Shown: one piece after another, positions 1 through 6,232 of the stretch | Layout of the letters: the number at the start of each line of letters is the position of its first letter | How positions within the stretch are numbered: position 1 is the first letter of the stretch | NCBI GenBank assembly: GCA_001437855.1 | Contig: LIBD01000022.1 | Span: 1 to 11,256, forward strand | Direction of reading: 5' to 3' | DNA from: Actinobacteria bacterium BACL4 MAG-120820-bin23 | Lineage (GTDB): Bacteria > Actinomycetota > Actinomycetes > Nanopelagicales > Nanopelagicaceae | DNA length: 11,256 nucleotides | Program-made: the position numbers and the translations under genes | Notes under the pieces: model-generated | Database searches by the model: none | The model's input: only the letters and a program-made list of their open reading frames with translations | Told to the model about the DNA's origin: nothing

Positions 1-191
1 ATCTCACTTGCCTTAAATTTAAGCAGGGAGGTGACACAGGCAGAGAATGCGCCAACTCCTGGAATCACTAAGCCTTGCGCAGATTTTAGAGTTTGAATAT
101 CACTTGTCACTACAACCTGTTGACCTGTAGTTTCAAATGCGCGCAGCGCCGATCTTAAGTTTCCTGAGCCATAATCAAAAATGGCAATCAA
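1..191 (-). CDS. hisH: Imidazole glycerol phosphate synthase glutaminase subunit HisH (N-terminal part, runs off the left edge)
   Basis: This is the first 63 codons of HisH, the glutamine amidotransferase that supplies ammonia to HisF for making IGP and AICAR. The reading begins MIAIFDYGSGNLRS and contains PGVGAF at residues 44-49, both hallmarks of the class I amidotransferase fold of HisH (the second is the oxyanion-hole loop). The catalytic Cys and the His-Glu pair would lie beyond the window. I chose the TTG at 191-189 because the family begins right before the FDYGSGN motif, no ATG or GTG is in frame there, and the gene then starts two bases after the hisB stop. An AAAAGG stretch about 11 bases upstream is a weak ribosome binding site. 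It is the fourth gene of the leftward hisD-hisC-hisB-hisH operon. Identity is secure; the exact start is less so. Confidence 0.93.
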   Translation of the reverse strand, partial: MIAIFDYGSGNLRSALRAFETTGQQVVVTSDIQTLKSAQGLVIPGVGAFSACVTSLLKFKASE

Positions 192-193
192 AG

Positions 194-778
194 TTAGAGC
201 GTACCTTTTGTAGAAGGAATTCCTTTAACCTGGTTGTCGAGGGCAACAGCATCTTTGAGTGCTCTAGCAACTGCTTTAAATTGCGCCTCTAATACATGGT
301 GGGCATTAGCTCCCTCAAGCACTCTAATGTGTAGTGCAATTTGAGCGGTAGCAACTAAGGATTCCCAAATATGTTTACCTAAGGTGGTATCAAAGGTGCC
401 AATTAATTCAACAATATGTGGTTGATTGTGGACTAAGTATGGCCGGCCAGATAGATCAACCGCTGCTTGCACCAACACCTCATCTAATGGAACTAAGGCA
501 TCACCAAATCTTCTAATTCCAGCCTTATCCCCAAGTGCTTCACGCAACGCTTGGCCAATAGCTAGTGAGGTATCTTCCACGGTATGGTGAGAGTCAACCT
601 CCATATCGCCAACAGTTTTAACCTTAAGATCAAAGCCAGAGTGCTTTCCAAGTTGTTCTAACATGTGATTAAAAAATGGCTCACCAGTATCAATTGAGGT
701 ATTTCCAGTGCCATCAATATTTAACTCAACTAAAACCTGTGACTCTTTAGTTTTGCGCTCAACTTTTGCACTTCTCAA
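194..778 (-). CDS. hisB: Imidazoleglycerol-phosphate dehydratase HisB (monofunctional)
   Basis: HisB removes water from IGP to give imidazole acetol phosphate, the sixth step of cytosolic histidine synthesis. The 194-residue length is that of the stand-alone dehydratase; there is no fused phosphatase domain as in E. coli, which fits the separate hisN gene in this window. The metal-binding repeats are both visible: HHTVEDT at residues 64-70 and HHVLEAQ at 160-166, with an FFNHML segment around 35-40. The start is TTG at 778-776; it is preceded at five bases by GGGAGAG, a good Shine-Dalgarno sequence lying over the hisC stop codon, and the family begins with the same RxAxVERKTKE stretch. The gap to hisC is 11 bases and to hisH two bases, so it is cotranscribed with both. 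Confidence 0.97.
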   Translation of the reverse strand: MRSAKVERKTKESQVLVELNIDGTGNTSIDTGEPFFNHMLEQLGKHSGFDLKVKTVGDMEVDSHHTVEDTSLAIGQALREALGDKAGIRRFGDALVPLDEVLVQAAVDLSGRPYLVHNQPHIVELIGTFDTTLGKHIWESLVATAQIALHIRVLEGANAHHVLEAQFKAVARALKDAVALDNQVKGIPSTKGTL

Positions 779-783
779 CTTAT

Positions 784-790
784 CTCTCCC
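784..790 (-). promoter_or_regulatory. Ribosome binding site of hisB
   Basis: On the minus strand the heptamer GGGAGAG ends five bases before the TTG start of hisB and touches the hisC stop codon (TAG at 792-790). It decides in favour of the TTG start, as there is no nearby ATG, and it suggests translational coupling between hisC and hisB. Confidence 0.65.
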
Positions 791-1887
791 TACTTAATTA
801 GCGATGTTAGTTCGGAAATAAATTTATCGTTCTCAGCCTCGGTACCAACGCTCACCCGTAGGTAAGAAGGCAATCCTACATCTCTAATTAATACCCCTTT
901 ATCAACTAGCCCTTGCCAGAGTTGGGAAGAGGTATTTTTAAAGCCGGTAAAGAGAATAAAATTTGCCTGCGTTGGGGCAACGGTAAGCCCTAACTGCTCT
1001 AATTTTGTAATCAATTTATCTCTAGCATCTCTTAGCTGGGCAACTTTACCCAGCAATAGATCAGCATTTTCAAGTGCGACCTGGGCAGCTGCCTGGGTAA
1101 GTGAGCTTAGGTGGTAGGGCAATCTAACAATCATCATCGCATTTATTACCTGTGTATTTGCAACTAGGTATCCAAGGCGCACCCCAGCAAAGGCAAAAGC
1201 CTTACTCATTGTTCTAATTACAAGTACATTTTCAAACTCATTAATTAAGGTAGCAGCTGATAGATGGCTAGAGAACTCAGCATACGCCTCATCTACTACC
1301 AATAAGCCACCAACTTTTTTCATTTGCACTGCAATCTGCTTTAACTCTTCGATACCGCTGGCAGTACCAGTTGGATTATTTGGCGTAGTAACAAAGGTAA
1401 TTGAAGGTTTACTCTTTGTGATCGCAGCTAGTATTTCTGGGATATTTAGTGAGAAATCAGCATTGCGTGCCACCACATACCAAGGTGTATTTGTTACTTG
1501 CGCAATAATCTTATGAACTGAGTAGGAGGGCTCAAATCCAAGTGCACCATTGCCACCAAATGCTAAAAATATTGATTGGATAATTTCATTGCTGCCATTA
1601 GCTGCCCAGATATTGTGCTCATCAAACTTAGTATTTGATAACTTATTTATAAAGTTAGCTAACAAAGCTCTTAATTGGTTAGCATCCCGATCTGGATAAC
1701 GATTTAGCGCAGCAGATTTTTCCTTAATACCCGTTAAAATCTTATCTACTAGCTCTTTTTCTAGCCCAAATGGATTCTCATTGGTATTTAACTTAACTGC
1801 AACTGGTAATTGTGGGGCGCCATAAGCGCTCATCCCAGTTAGGTTTGATCGAATTGGCAGCCAATCTGGCCAAGATGAGTTACTCAT
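790..1887 (-). CDS. hisC: Histidinol-phosphate aminotransferase HisC
   Basis: HisC transfers an amino group from glutamate to imidazole acetol phosphate, giving histidinol phosphate; it is a PLP enzyme of fold type I. The 365-residue protein has the class II aminotransferase landmarks in order: KLNTNENPFG near residue 35, the PLP-phosphate contact NGSNEI near 96, TTPNNPTG near 168, DEAYAEF near 200 and the Schiff-base lysine in SKAFAFAG (Lys229), followed by the RLGY motif. Length is normal and there is no break. The ATG at 1887-1885 overlaps the hisD stop codon by one base (TAATG on the minus strand), so its translation is probably coupled to hisD. Aromatic aminotransferase activity is a known side function of close relatives, but the his operon position argues for HisC. 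Confidence 0.97.
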   Translation of the reverse strand: MSNSSWPDWLPIRSNLTGMSAYGAPQLPVAVKLNTNENPFGLEKELVDKILTGIKEKSAALNRYPDRDANQLRALLANFINKLSNTKFDEHNIWAANGSNEIIQSIFLAFGGNGALGFEPSYSVHKIIAQVTNTPWYVVARNADFSLNIPEILAAITKSKPSITFVTTPNNPTGTASGIEELKQIAVQMKKVGGLLVVDEAYAEFSSHLSAATLINEFENVLVIRTMSKAFAFAGVRLGYLVANTQVINAMMIVRLPYHLSSLTQAAAQVALENADLLLGKVAQLRDARDKLITKLEQLGLTVAPTQANFILFTGFKNTSSQLWQGLVDKGVLIRDVGLPSYLRVSVGTEAENDKFISELTSLIK

Positions 1888-3191
1888 TACTTTTCAAATC
1901 TAGCTCTAATAGCTTCACCATGTGCTGGTAAATTTTCAGCATTAGCTAGGGTAATTACCGTATCTGCGATATCACTTAGCGCTTTTTTGTCATACTCAAT
2001 AAAGTGCAAGCCACGCAGAAAAGTTTGGACAGATAAGCCACTGCTGTGGCAAGCACAACCACCAGTTGGTAGGACATGGTTTGAGCCAGCGCTGTAATCA
2101 CCTAAGGAAACCGGTGAGTTTGGTCCAATAAATACCGCCCCGGCATTTCGAATTAACTTCGCATCTGCTTGCGCATTTTTAGTTTGAATCTCAAGGTGCT
2201 CAGCTGCGTAGGCATTTGCCACATCTAAGCCTTGGCTGACTGAATCAACTAAAACTATGGCAGATTGAATTGAGCTAAGTGCCACCTGAATTCGCTCTGC
2301 ATGTTTTGTCTTAGGCACTCTAATAGCAAGCTCTGCTGCAACCTGTTTGGCAAGCTCTGGGGAAGAGGTAATTAAAATACTGGCAGCTAATTTGTCATGC
2401 TCTGCCTGACTAATTAAATCTGTTGCAACTAACGCCGCATCCGCACTCTCATCAGCCACAATTGCAATCTCAGTTGGTCCAGCCTCTGAATCTATGCCAA
2501 CTACCCCGCGAAGTGCTCGCTTAGCTGCTGCCACATAGATATTTCCTGGTCCAGTAACTAAATCACATTTTTCACAAAGCTCTTTCATACCATAAGCAAA
2601 AAGTGCGATCGCTTGCGCCCCACCTACGGCATAAATCTCATCAATACCAAGCAGAGCACAGGTGGCAAGAATTAATGGATCAGGCAACCCATCATTGTTT
2701 TTTTGTGGTGGTGAGGCCACAGCAATACTTGCTACCTTTGCAATTTGAGCCGGCACGACATTCATCATTACCGAGCTGGGATAAATTGCACTTCCACCTG
2801 GTACATAAAGACCAACTCGATCAACTGGGATCCACTTCTCAGTAACTACACCACCAGCTACTACTTGCGTACTTTTATCTTGGCGAATTTGATCTTGGTG
2901 CACCTTTCTTACCCGTTCAATTGAGATCTCAAGTGCTTGGCGCAGTGCTGGATCTAAGGCAGCTAAAGCTTTTTCAATTACATCTTTTGGCACTCGAATT
3001 TTTTTAGGAGTAACACCATCAAACTCAGTAGCTAATTTAATTAATTCACTCTCATCACCAGATTTAACCCGGGCAAGTATTGGCTCTACTAATTTTAAGG
3101 CGCTAGCCACATCCATGGCAGCACGTGGTAACAGGGCGGCATACTCACTTTTACTGAGTACTTTTCCTCGAAGATCTACTTGGCGAATCAC
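1887..3191 (-). CDS. hisD: Histidinol dehydrogenase HisD
   Basis: HisD performs the last two NAD-dependent oxidations, histidinol to histidinal to histidine, with a zinc ion. With the start chosen here the protein has 434 residues, the usual size. The residues matching the zinc ligands of characterised HisD enzymes are present: Gln262 and His265 in QAEH, Asp365 in GDYSAGS and His424 in PAHGEA. The catalytic Glu331-His332 pair lies in AAEHLEI, and PGGSAIYPSS and GPGNIYVAAAKR are intact. Start choice: a TTG at 3197-3195 is in frame but abuts a perfect TATAAT (3203-3198). The GTG at 3191-3189 lies six bases after that -10 box, exactly where transcription should begin, and gives MIRQVDLRG, the usual actinobacterial N-terminus. 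I therefore read it as a leaderless GTG start. First gene of the leftward his operon. Confidence 0.96.
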   Translation of the reverse strand: MIRQVDLRGKVLSKSEYAALLPRAAMDVASALKLVEPILARVKSGDESELIKLATEFDGVTPKKIRVPKDVIEKALAALDPALRQALEISIERVRKVHQDQIRQDKSTQVVAGGVVTEKWIPVDRVGLYVPGGSAIYPSSVMMNVVPAQIAKVASIAVASPPQKNNDGLPDPLILATCALLGIDEIYAVGGAQAIALFAYGMKELCEKCDLVTGPGNIYVAAAKRALRGVVGIDSEAGPTEIAIVADESADAALVATDLISQAEHDKLAASILITSSPELAKQVAAELAIRVPKTKHAERIQVALSSIQSAIVLVDSVSQGLDVANAYAAEHLEIQTKNAQADAKLIRNAGAVFIGPNSPVSLGDYSAGSNHVLPTGGCACHSSGLSVQTFLRGLHFIEYDKKALSDIADTVITLANAENLPAHGEAIRARFEK

Positions 3192-3197
3192 TTTCAA

Positions 3198-3203
3198 ATT
3201 ATA
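3198..3203 (-). promoter_or_regulatory. Promoter -10 box of the hisDCBH operon, leaderless
   Basis: On the minus strand TATAAT (perfect sigma-70 type -10) is followed by six bases (TTGAAA) and then GTG, the chosen hisD start. The best -35 candidate, TTAAGT at 3227-3222 with an 18-base spacer, matches TTGACA poorly. Transcription would start at or next to the GTG, so the mRNA would carry no 5' leader, which leaves no room for a T-box or attenuator. The inferred -35 area covers the hisN -10 box on the other strand. Confidence 0.65.
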
Positions 3204-3218
3204 CAGCGCAGCAAGTAG

Positions 3219-3224
3219 TAGACT
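3219..3224 (+). promoter_or_regulatory. Promoter -10 box of hisN, leaderless
   Basis: TAGACT fits the TAnnnT core of a -10 box and is followed by exactly six bases before the hisN ATG at 3231. No Shine-Dalgarno sequence is present between the two. No good -35 hexamer is visible at 16-18 bases. Its upstream part overlaps the hisD -10 box on the other strand. Confidence 0.5.
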
Positions 3225-3230
3225 TAAATT

Positions 3231-4037
3231 ATGTTTAGTCAGGGAAAATCTGCGCCTAGTGATCTAGAGATCGCACTTAAATTAGCTGATATTGCAGATG
3301 AAATATCTATGCAGCGATATTTGGCAATTGATTTAGTAGTTGAAACTAAGCCAGATCTAACTCCAGTATCTGATGCCGATCGAGCTGTGGAGCAAGCAAT
3401 CCGAGAGTATTTAGGTAAGCATCGAAGTGATGATGCAATTATTGGCGAGGAGTTTGGCACATCAGTTGATAACACCGATCGTGCCTGGATTATTGATCCA
3501 ATTGATGGCACAAAAAATTATGTTAGAGGAGTGCCAGTTTGGGCAACCTTAATTGCACTTCGCACTTCCCAAGGCATGCAACTTGGTGTGGTCTCATCCC
3601 CGGCGCTAGGACGGCGATGGTATGCCAGCAAGGGCAGTGGCGCATTTGTAATTGATAATTTGGCCGATAAAAGTAAGGTAAGAAAGTTAAGTTGCAGCCA
3701 GGTAGGCCAGCTATCTGATGCCTCAATGTCAGTTTCTAGCTTTGATAAAAAAGAAGGTTGGAAAGATTTGCAGCCAAATTTACTAAAGCTAAGTGAAATG
3801 GTTTGGCGAAATCGTGGGTATGGAGATTTCTGGTCACATATGTTGGTGGCAGAGGGTGCACTTGATTTTGCATTAGAGCCACAACTAGCGCTTTGGGATA
3901 TGGCAGCGCTGGAGGTAATAGTTAATGAAGCTGGTGGTAGATTTTCAAATTTCACTGGCATTGATGGTTCAAGTGGACCTGGGGCAATATCTTCCAATCA
4001 TCTACTGCATGATTTAGTGCTCACTCAACTTAAGTAA
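3231..4037 (+). CDS. hisN: Histidinol-phosphate phosphatase HisN (inositol monophosphatase family)
   Basis: The 268-residue protein belongs to the Mg-dependent inositol monophosphatase family. Motifs in order: SDAD at 47-50, the metal-binding GEEFG at 72-76, DPIDGTKNYVRG at 89-100 (Asp89, Asp92, Gly93, Thr94 as metal and phosphate ligands) and WD at 222-223 followed by VNEAGG. The N-terminal stretch, LADIADE then TKPDLTPVSDAD, resembles the actinobacterial HisN first shown to dephosphorylate histidinol phosphate in Corynebacterium. In Actinobacteria with a monofunctional HisB this enzyme fills the phosphatase step. The position between hisD and hisE-hisG supports that reading over a generic inositol or fructose bisphosphate phosphatase. 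The ATG sits seven bases after a -10 box, suggesting a leaderless message. A 55-base gap with a possible weak terminator separates it from hisE. Confidence 0.93.
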   Translation: MFSQGKSAPSDLEIALKLADIADEISMQRYLAIDLVVETKPDLTPVSDADRAVEQAIREYLGKHRSDDAIIGEEFGTSVDNTDRAWIIDPIDGTKNYVRGVPVWATLIALRTSQGMQLGVVSSPALGRRWYASKGSGAFVIDNLADKSKVRKLSCSQVGQLSDASMSVSSFDKKEGWKDLQPNLLKLSEMVWRNRGYGDFWSHMLVAEGALDFALEPQLALWDMAALEVIVNEAGGRFSNFTGIDGSSGPGAISSNHLLHDLVLTQLK

Positions 4038-4050
4038 GGTTAATTTTTTT
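4027..4050 (+). terminator. Possible weak intrinsic terminator after hisN
   Basis: Near the hisN stop, AACTT and AGGTT can pair over five bases (one T-G wobble) around a five-base loop, followed by AA and seven T residues. The stem is short and AT-rich, so termination would be partial at best. It fits with hisE having its own -10 box 30 bases further on. Confidence 0.3.
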
Positions 4051-4079
4051 CTAGATTTAGCCCTTTGATTTATCTCTAG

Positions 4080-4085
4080 TACAAT
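4080..4085 (+). promoter_or_regulatory. Promoter -10 box of hisE-hisG, leaderless
   Basis: TACAAT, a five-of-six match to TATAAT, is followed by seven bases and the hisE ATG at 4093. The GGA between them is only two or three bases from the ATG, too close for a ribosome binding site, so a leaderless start is the simplest reading. A TTTAGC with an 18-base spacer is a poor -35 candidate. Confidence 0.5.
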
Positions 4086-4092
4086 TTGGAAA

Positions 4093-4356
4093 ATGAAGAG
4101 CTTTGAATCATTATGGAGTGAACTTTCAAAAAAAGTTGAATCCAAAGATGCCACCTCGGGCACAGTTGCCGCACTTGATGCTGGCGTGCATGAGATATGT
4201 AAAAAGGTTTTAGAGGAGGCAGGTGAGGTTTGGCTTGCTGCCGAACATGAAAATGATCAAGCGCTAGCTAAAGAGATAAGCCAATTGATTTATCATCTAC
4301 AGACATTAATGCTGGCTCGAGGAATTAAATTAGAGGATGTTTACCGAAATTTATAA
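4093..4356 (+). CDS. hisE: Phosphoribosyl-ATP pyrophosphatase HisE
   Basis: HisE hydrolyses phosphoribosyl-ATP to phosphoribosyl-AMP and pyrophosphate, step two of histidine synthesis. The 87-residue protein is the size of the stand-alone actinobacterial enzyme (not fused to HisI) and belongs to the all-alpha MazG-like superfamily. The GTVAALDAGVH stretch at 23-33 and the acidic metal-binding helix LEEAGEVWLAAEHE (Glu41, Glu42, Glu45) are diagnostic, as is EISQLIYHLQTLMLARG towards the end. It is followed after 18 bases by hisG, the common actinobacterial hisE-hisG pair. HisI, the next enzyme, is not in the window. Confidence 0.96.
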   Translation: MKSFESLWSELSKKVESKDATSGTVAALDAGVHEICKKVLEEAGEVWLAAEHENDQALAKEISQLIYHLQTLMLARGIKLEDVYRNL

Positions 4357-4363
4357 GTTTTTA

Positions 4364-4372
4364 GAAAGGAAG
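4364..4372 (+). promoter_or_regulatory. Ribosome binding site of hisG
   Basis: GAAAGGAAG lies just ahead of the hisG ATG at 4375. It is one of the few good Shine-Dalgarno sequences in the window and occurs at an operon-internal gene, in contrast to the leaderless first genes. Confidence 0.6.
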
Positions 4373-4374
4373 TT

Positions 4375-5220
4375 ATGTTAAAGGTTGCAATCCCAAATAA
4401 GGGATTACTCTCTGAGGCAGCTAGTGCTACCTTAGTTGCAGCTGGTTATCGCCAGCGCAAGGATCCAAGAGATTTGGTTCTGGCAGATAATGATAATTTA
4501 GTTGAGTTTTACTACCTGCGCCCAAAAGATATTTCAATCTATGTTGGCTCTGGTGAGTTAGATGCTGGTATTACTGGCCGGGATCTACTAATTAACTCCA
4601 AAGCAAAAGCGGCGGAGATATTGGCATTAGATTTTGGTCAATCAACCTTTAGATTTGCCGCCCCAGTTGGTAAAAAATGGCAACTATCTGATTTAGCTGG
4701 TAAGCGAATTGCTACCTCATACACAGAGTTATTATCTAAATACTTAAGGGAAGCAAATATTTCAGCCACATTGGTGCCCCTAGATGGCGCAGTTGAATCA
4801 GCTATTCGACTCGGGGTAGCCGATGTAATTGCAGATGTGGTAAGTACTGGCAACACCTTACGCCAAGCAGGACTTGAGGTTTTTGGGGAGCCAATTACAA
4901 AAAGTGAGGCAATTTTAATTACTAGACCTGGGGTAAAAATTGAAGGCAGCTTAGATACCTTAGTTAGAAGAGTTAAAGGTGTAGTTACCGCAAGGCAGTA
5001 TGTATTAATGGATTATGACTGCCCAACTGCTGTGTTAGATAAAGCTTGTGCAATTACCCCAGGTTTTGAGTCACCAACTATTTCACCCCTGAAGAAAGAG
5101 GGTTGGGTAGCGGTTAGATCAATGGTTTTAAAGAAGGATATTCACAAGGTGATGGATGATCTATTTAACCTTGGCGCTAAGGGGATACTGGTAACTGATA
5201 TTAAAGCCTGCCGGCTTTAA
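4375..5220 (+). CDS. hisG: ATP phosphoribosyltransferase HisG (long form)
   Basis: HisG joins ATP and PRPP to give phosphoribosyl-ATP, the committed and feedback-controlled first step of histidine synthesis. The protein begins LKVAIPNKGLL, typical of the family, and carries the PRPP-binding loop DVVSTGNTL at 154-162. At 281 residues it is the long form, with a C-terminal regulatory domain (roughly residues 205-281, starting after VRRVKGVV) that binds histidine as allosteric inhibitor in characterised long-form enzymes; no HisZ partner is needed. The gene follows hisE by 18 bases with a good ribosome binding site. Its last codons and stop lie in a perfect eight-base-pair inverted repeat. Confidence 0.97.
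   Translation: MLKVAIPNKGLLSEAASATLVAAGYRQRKDPRDLVLADNDNLVEFYYLRPKDISIYVGSGELDAGITGRDLLINSKAKAAEILALDFGQSTFRFAAPVGKKWQLSDLAGKRIATSYTELLSKYLREANISATLVPLDGAVESAIRLGVADVIADVVSTGNTLRQAGLEVFGEPITKSEAILITRPGVKIEGSLDTLVRRVKGVVTARQYVLMDYDCPTAVLDKACAITPGFESPTISPLKKEGWVAVRSMVLKKDIHKVMDDLFNLGAKGILVTDIKACRL
5201..5220 (+). terminator. Hairpin over the hisG stop codon, possible transcript end
   Basis: TTAAAGCC and GGCTTTAA form a perfect eight-base-pair stem around the loop TGCC, and the stop codon is the last three bases. There is no T-run directly behind it (the first is GTTTTT near 5245), so it may stabilise the mRNA end rather than terminate intrinsically. It is the only strong hairpin seen between hisG and cysD. 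Confidence 0.35.
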
Positions 5221-5287
5221 TAATCTGATATCAATATACCTACTGTTTTTAATTAATTTAAAAGTAAAGGCGATAAAACACCAATTT

Positions 5288-5308
5288 GTTATGGGTTTTC
5301 CCAGCAAC
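5288..5308. promoter_or_regulatory. Inverted repeat upstream of cysD, candidate operator
   Basis: TGGG-TTTT-CCCA is a perfect inverted repeat at 5292-5303, extended by GTT on the left and AAC on the right with one or two unmatched bases. It covers the place where a -35 box would be for the cysD -10 at 5315, and no -35-like hexamer is otherwise present. AACACC also occurs on both sides (5277-5282 and 5306-5311). The position suits a repressor or activator of sulfate activation; the regulator is unknown. Confidence 0.35.
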
Positions 5309-5314
5309 ACCGAT

Positions 5315-5320
5315 TAACCT
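5315..5320 (+). promoter_or_regulatory. Promoter -10 box of the cysD operon, leaderless
   Basis: TAACCT fits the TAnnnT core and is followed by exactly six bases (GTATCA) and the cysD GTG start at 5327. No Shine-Dalgarno sequence precedes the GTG. The spacing equals that at hisD, hisN, the sulfotransferase and the DapB-like gene, which is the main support. Confidence 0.5.
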
Positions 5321-5326
5321 GTATCA

Positions 5327-6232
5327 GTGCTAGTAAACCAGCAGATATTAAAGGCGCTTGAGGCTGAGTCGATTGAGATTATGCGCGAAACTGCCGCATC
5401 TTATAAACAGCCAGTAATGATGTACTCAATTGGTAAAGACTCCTCGGTCCTACTGCACTTAGCTAAAAAAGCTTTTTATCCAGCGCCAATTCCATTTCCA
5501 TTACTACATATTGATACCACCTGGAAATTTAAAGAGATGATTACATTTCGTGATCAGGCAGCTAAAAAAGCGGGTGCAAAATTAATCGTTCACACCAACC
5601 AAGAGGGAGTTGCCTCTGGGATTAATCCATTTAATGCCAGTATCTCTGAGTACACAAGAGTTATGAAAACTGTTGCGCTGCGGCAGGCATTAGATAAGTA
5701 TGAGTTTGATGCCGCCATTGGTGGCTCACGCCGAGATGAAGAGAAAAGCCGGGCTAAGGAGCGAATCTTTAGTGTGCGAGAGGCAGGACATAAGTGGGAT
5801 CCAAGAAATCAACGACCTGAGTTGTGGCACACATATAACACCAGGTTGGCACCAGGACAGACTATGCGAGTTTTTCCAATCTCAGATTGGACTGAGGTAG
5901 ATATTTGGCGCTACATCATGCAAGAAGATATTGAGGTAAACCCACTTTACTTTGCCAAATCTCGCCCAATAGTTAAACGTGGTGAGCAATTAATTATGGT
6001 CGATGATGATCGATACCCATTAAATCCTGGTGAATCTATCCAGATGCAACAGGTGCGATTTAGAACGCTAGGTTGTTACCCATTAACTGCTGCGGTGGAA
6101 TCAACTGCGCAGACTCTTACCCAGATTGTCGATGAGGTCTTTGCGGTAAAGCTAAGTGAGCGGGCAACTAGATTAATTGATGGTGCTAATGAGGATTCCA
6201 TGGAGAAGAAGAAAAGTGAAGGTTACTTCTAA
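5327..6232 (+). CDS. cysD: Sulfate adenylyltransferase small subunit CysD
   Basis: CysD is the catalytic subunit of the heterodimeric ATP sulfurylase; with the GTPase CysN it makes adenosine phosphosulfate (APS) from sulfate and ATP. The 301-residue protein is of the PP-loop ATP pyrophosphatase fold: MYSIGKDSSVLLHLAKKAF carries the PP-loop at residues 34-40, LLHIDTTWKFKEM follows, and the family signature GGSRRDEEKSRAKER starts at residue 132. Length is normal and complete. The GTG start is chosen because the family begins about 30 residues ahead of the PP-loop and because a -10 box lies six bases upstream. The stop overlaps the cysNC ATG by one base (TAATG), so the two subunits are made together. 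Confidence 0.97.
   Translation: MLVNQQILKALEAESIEIMRETAASYKQPVMMYSIGKDSSVLLHLAKKAFYPAPIPFPLLHIDTTWKFKEMITFRDQAAKKAGAKLIVHTNQEGVASGINPFNASISEYTRVMKTVALRQALDKYEFDAAIGGSRRDEEKSRAKERIFSVREAGHKWDPRNQRPELWHTYNTRLAPGQTMRVFPISDWTEVDIWRYIMQEDIEVNPLYFAKSRPIVKRGEQLIMVDDDRYPLNPGESIQMQQVRFRTLGCYPLTAAVESTAQTLTQIVDEVFAVKLSERATRLIDGANEDSMEKKKSEGYF

Noticed and set aside
2603..2845. Open frame of 80 codons on the plus strand inside hisD
   Set aside because: It lies fully antisense to an intact, well-conserved HisD and has no family features; it is a shadow frame.
3198..3230. T-box or histidine attenuator between the his arms
   Set aside because: The spacer is about 39 bases with the -10 boxes next to the starts, leaving no transcribed leader.
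3518..3997. Open frame of 159 codons on the minus strand inside hisN
   Set aside because: Antisense to all the HisN catalytic motifs; composition rich in Ser and Pro as expected of a shadow frame.
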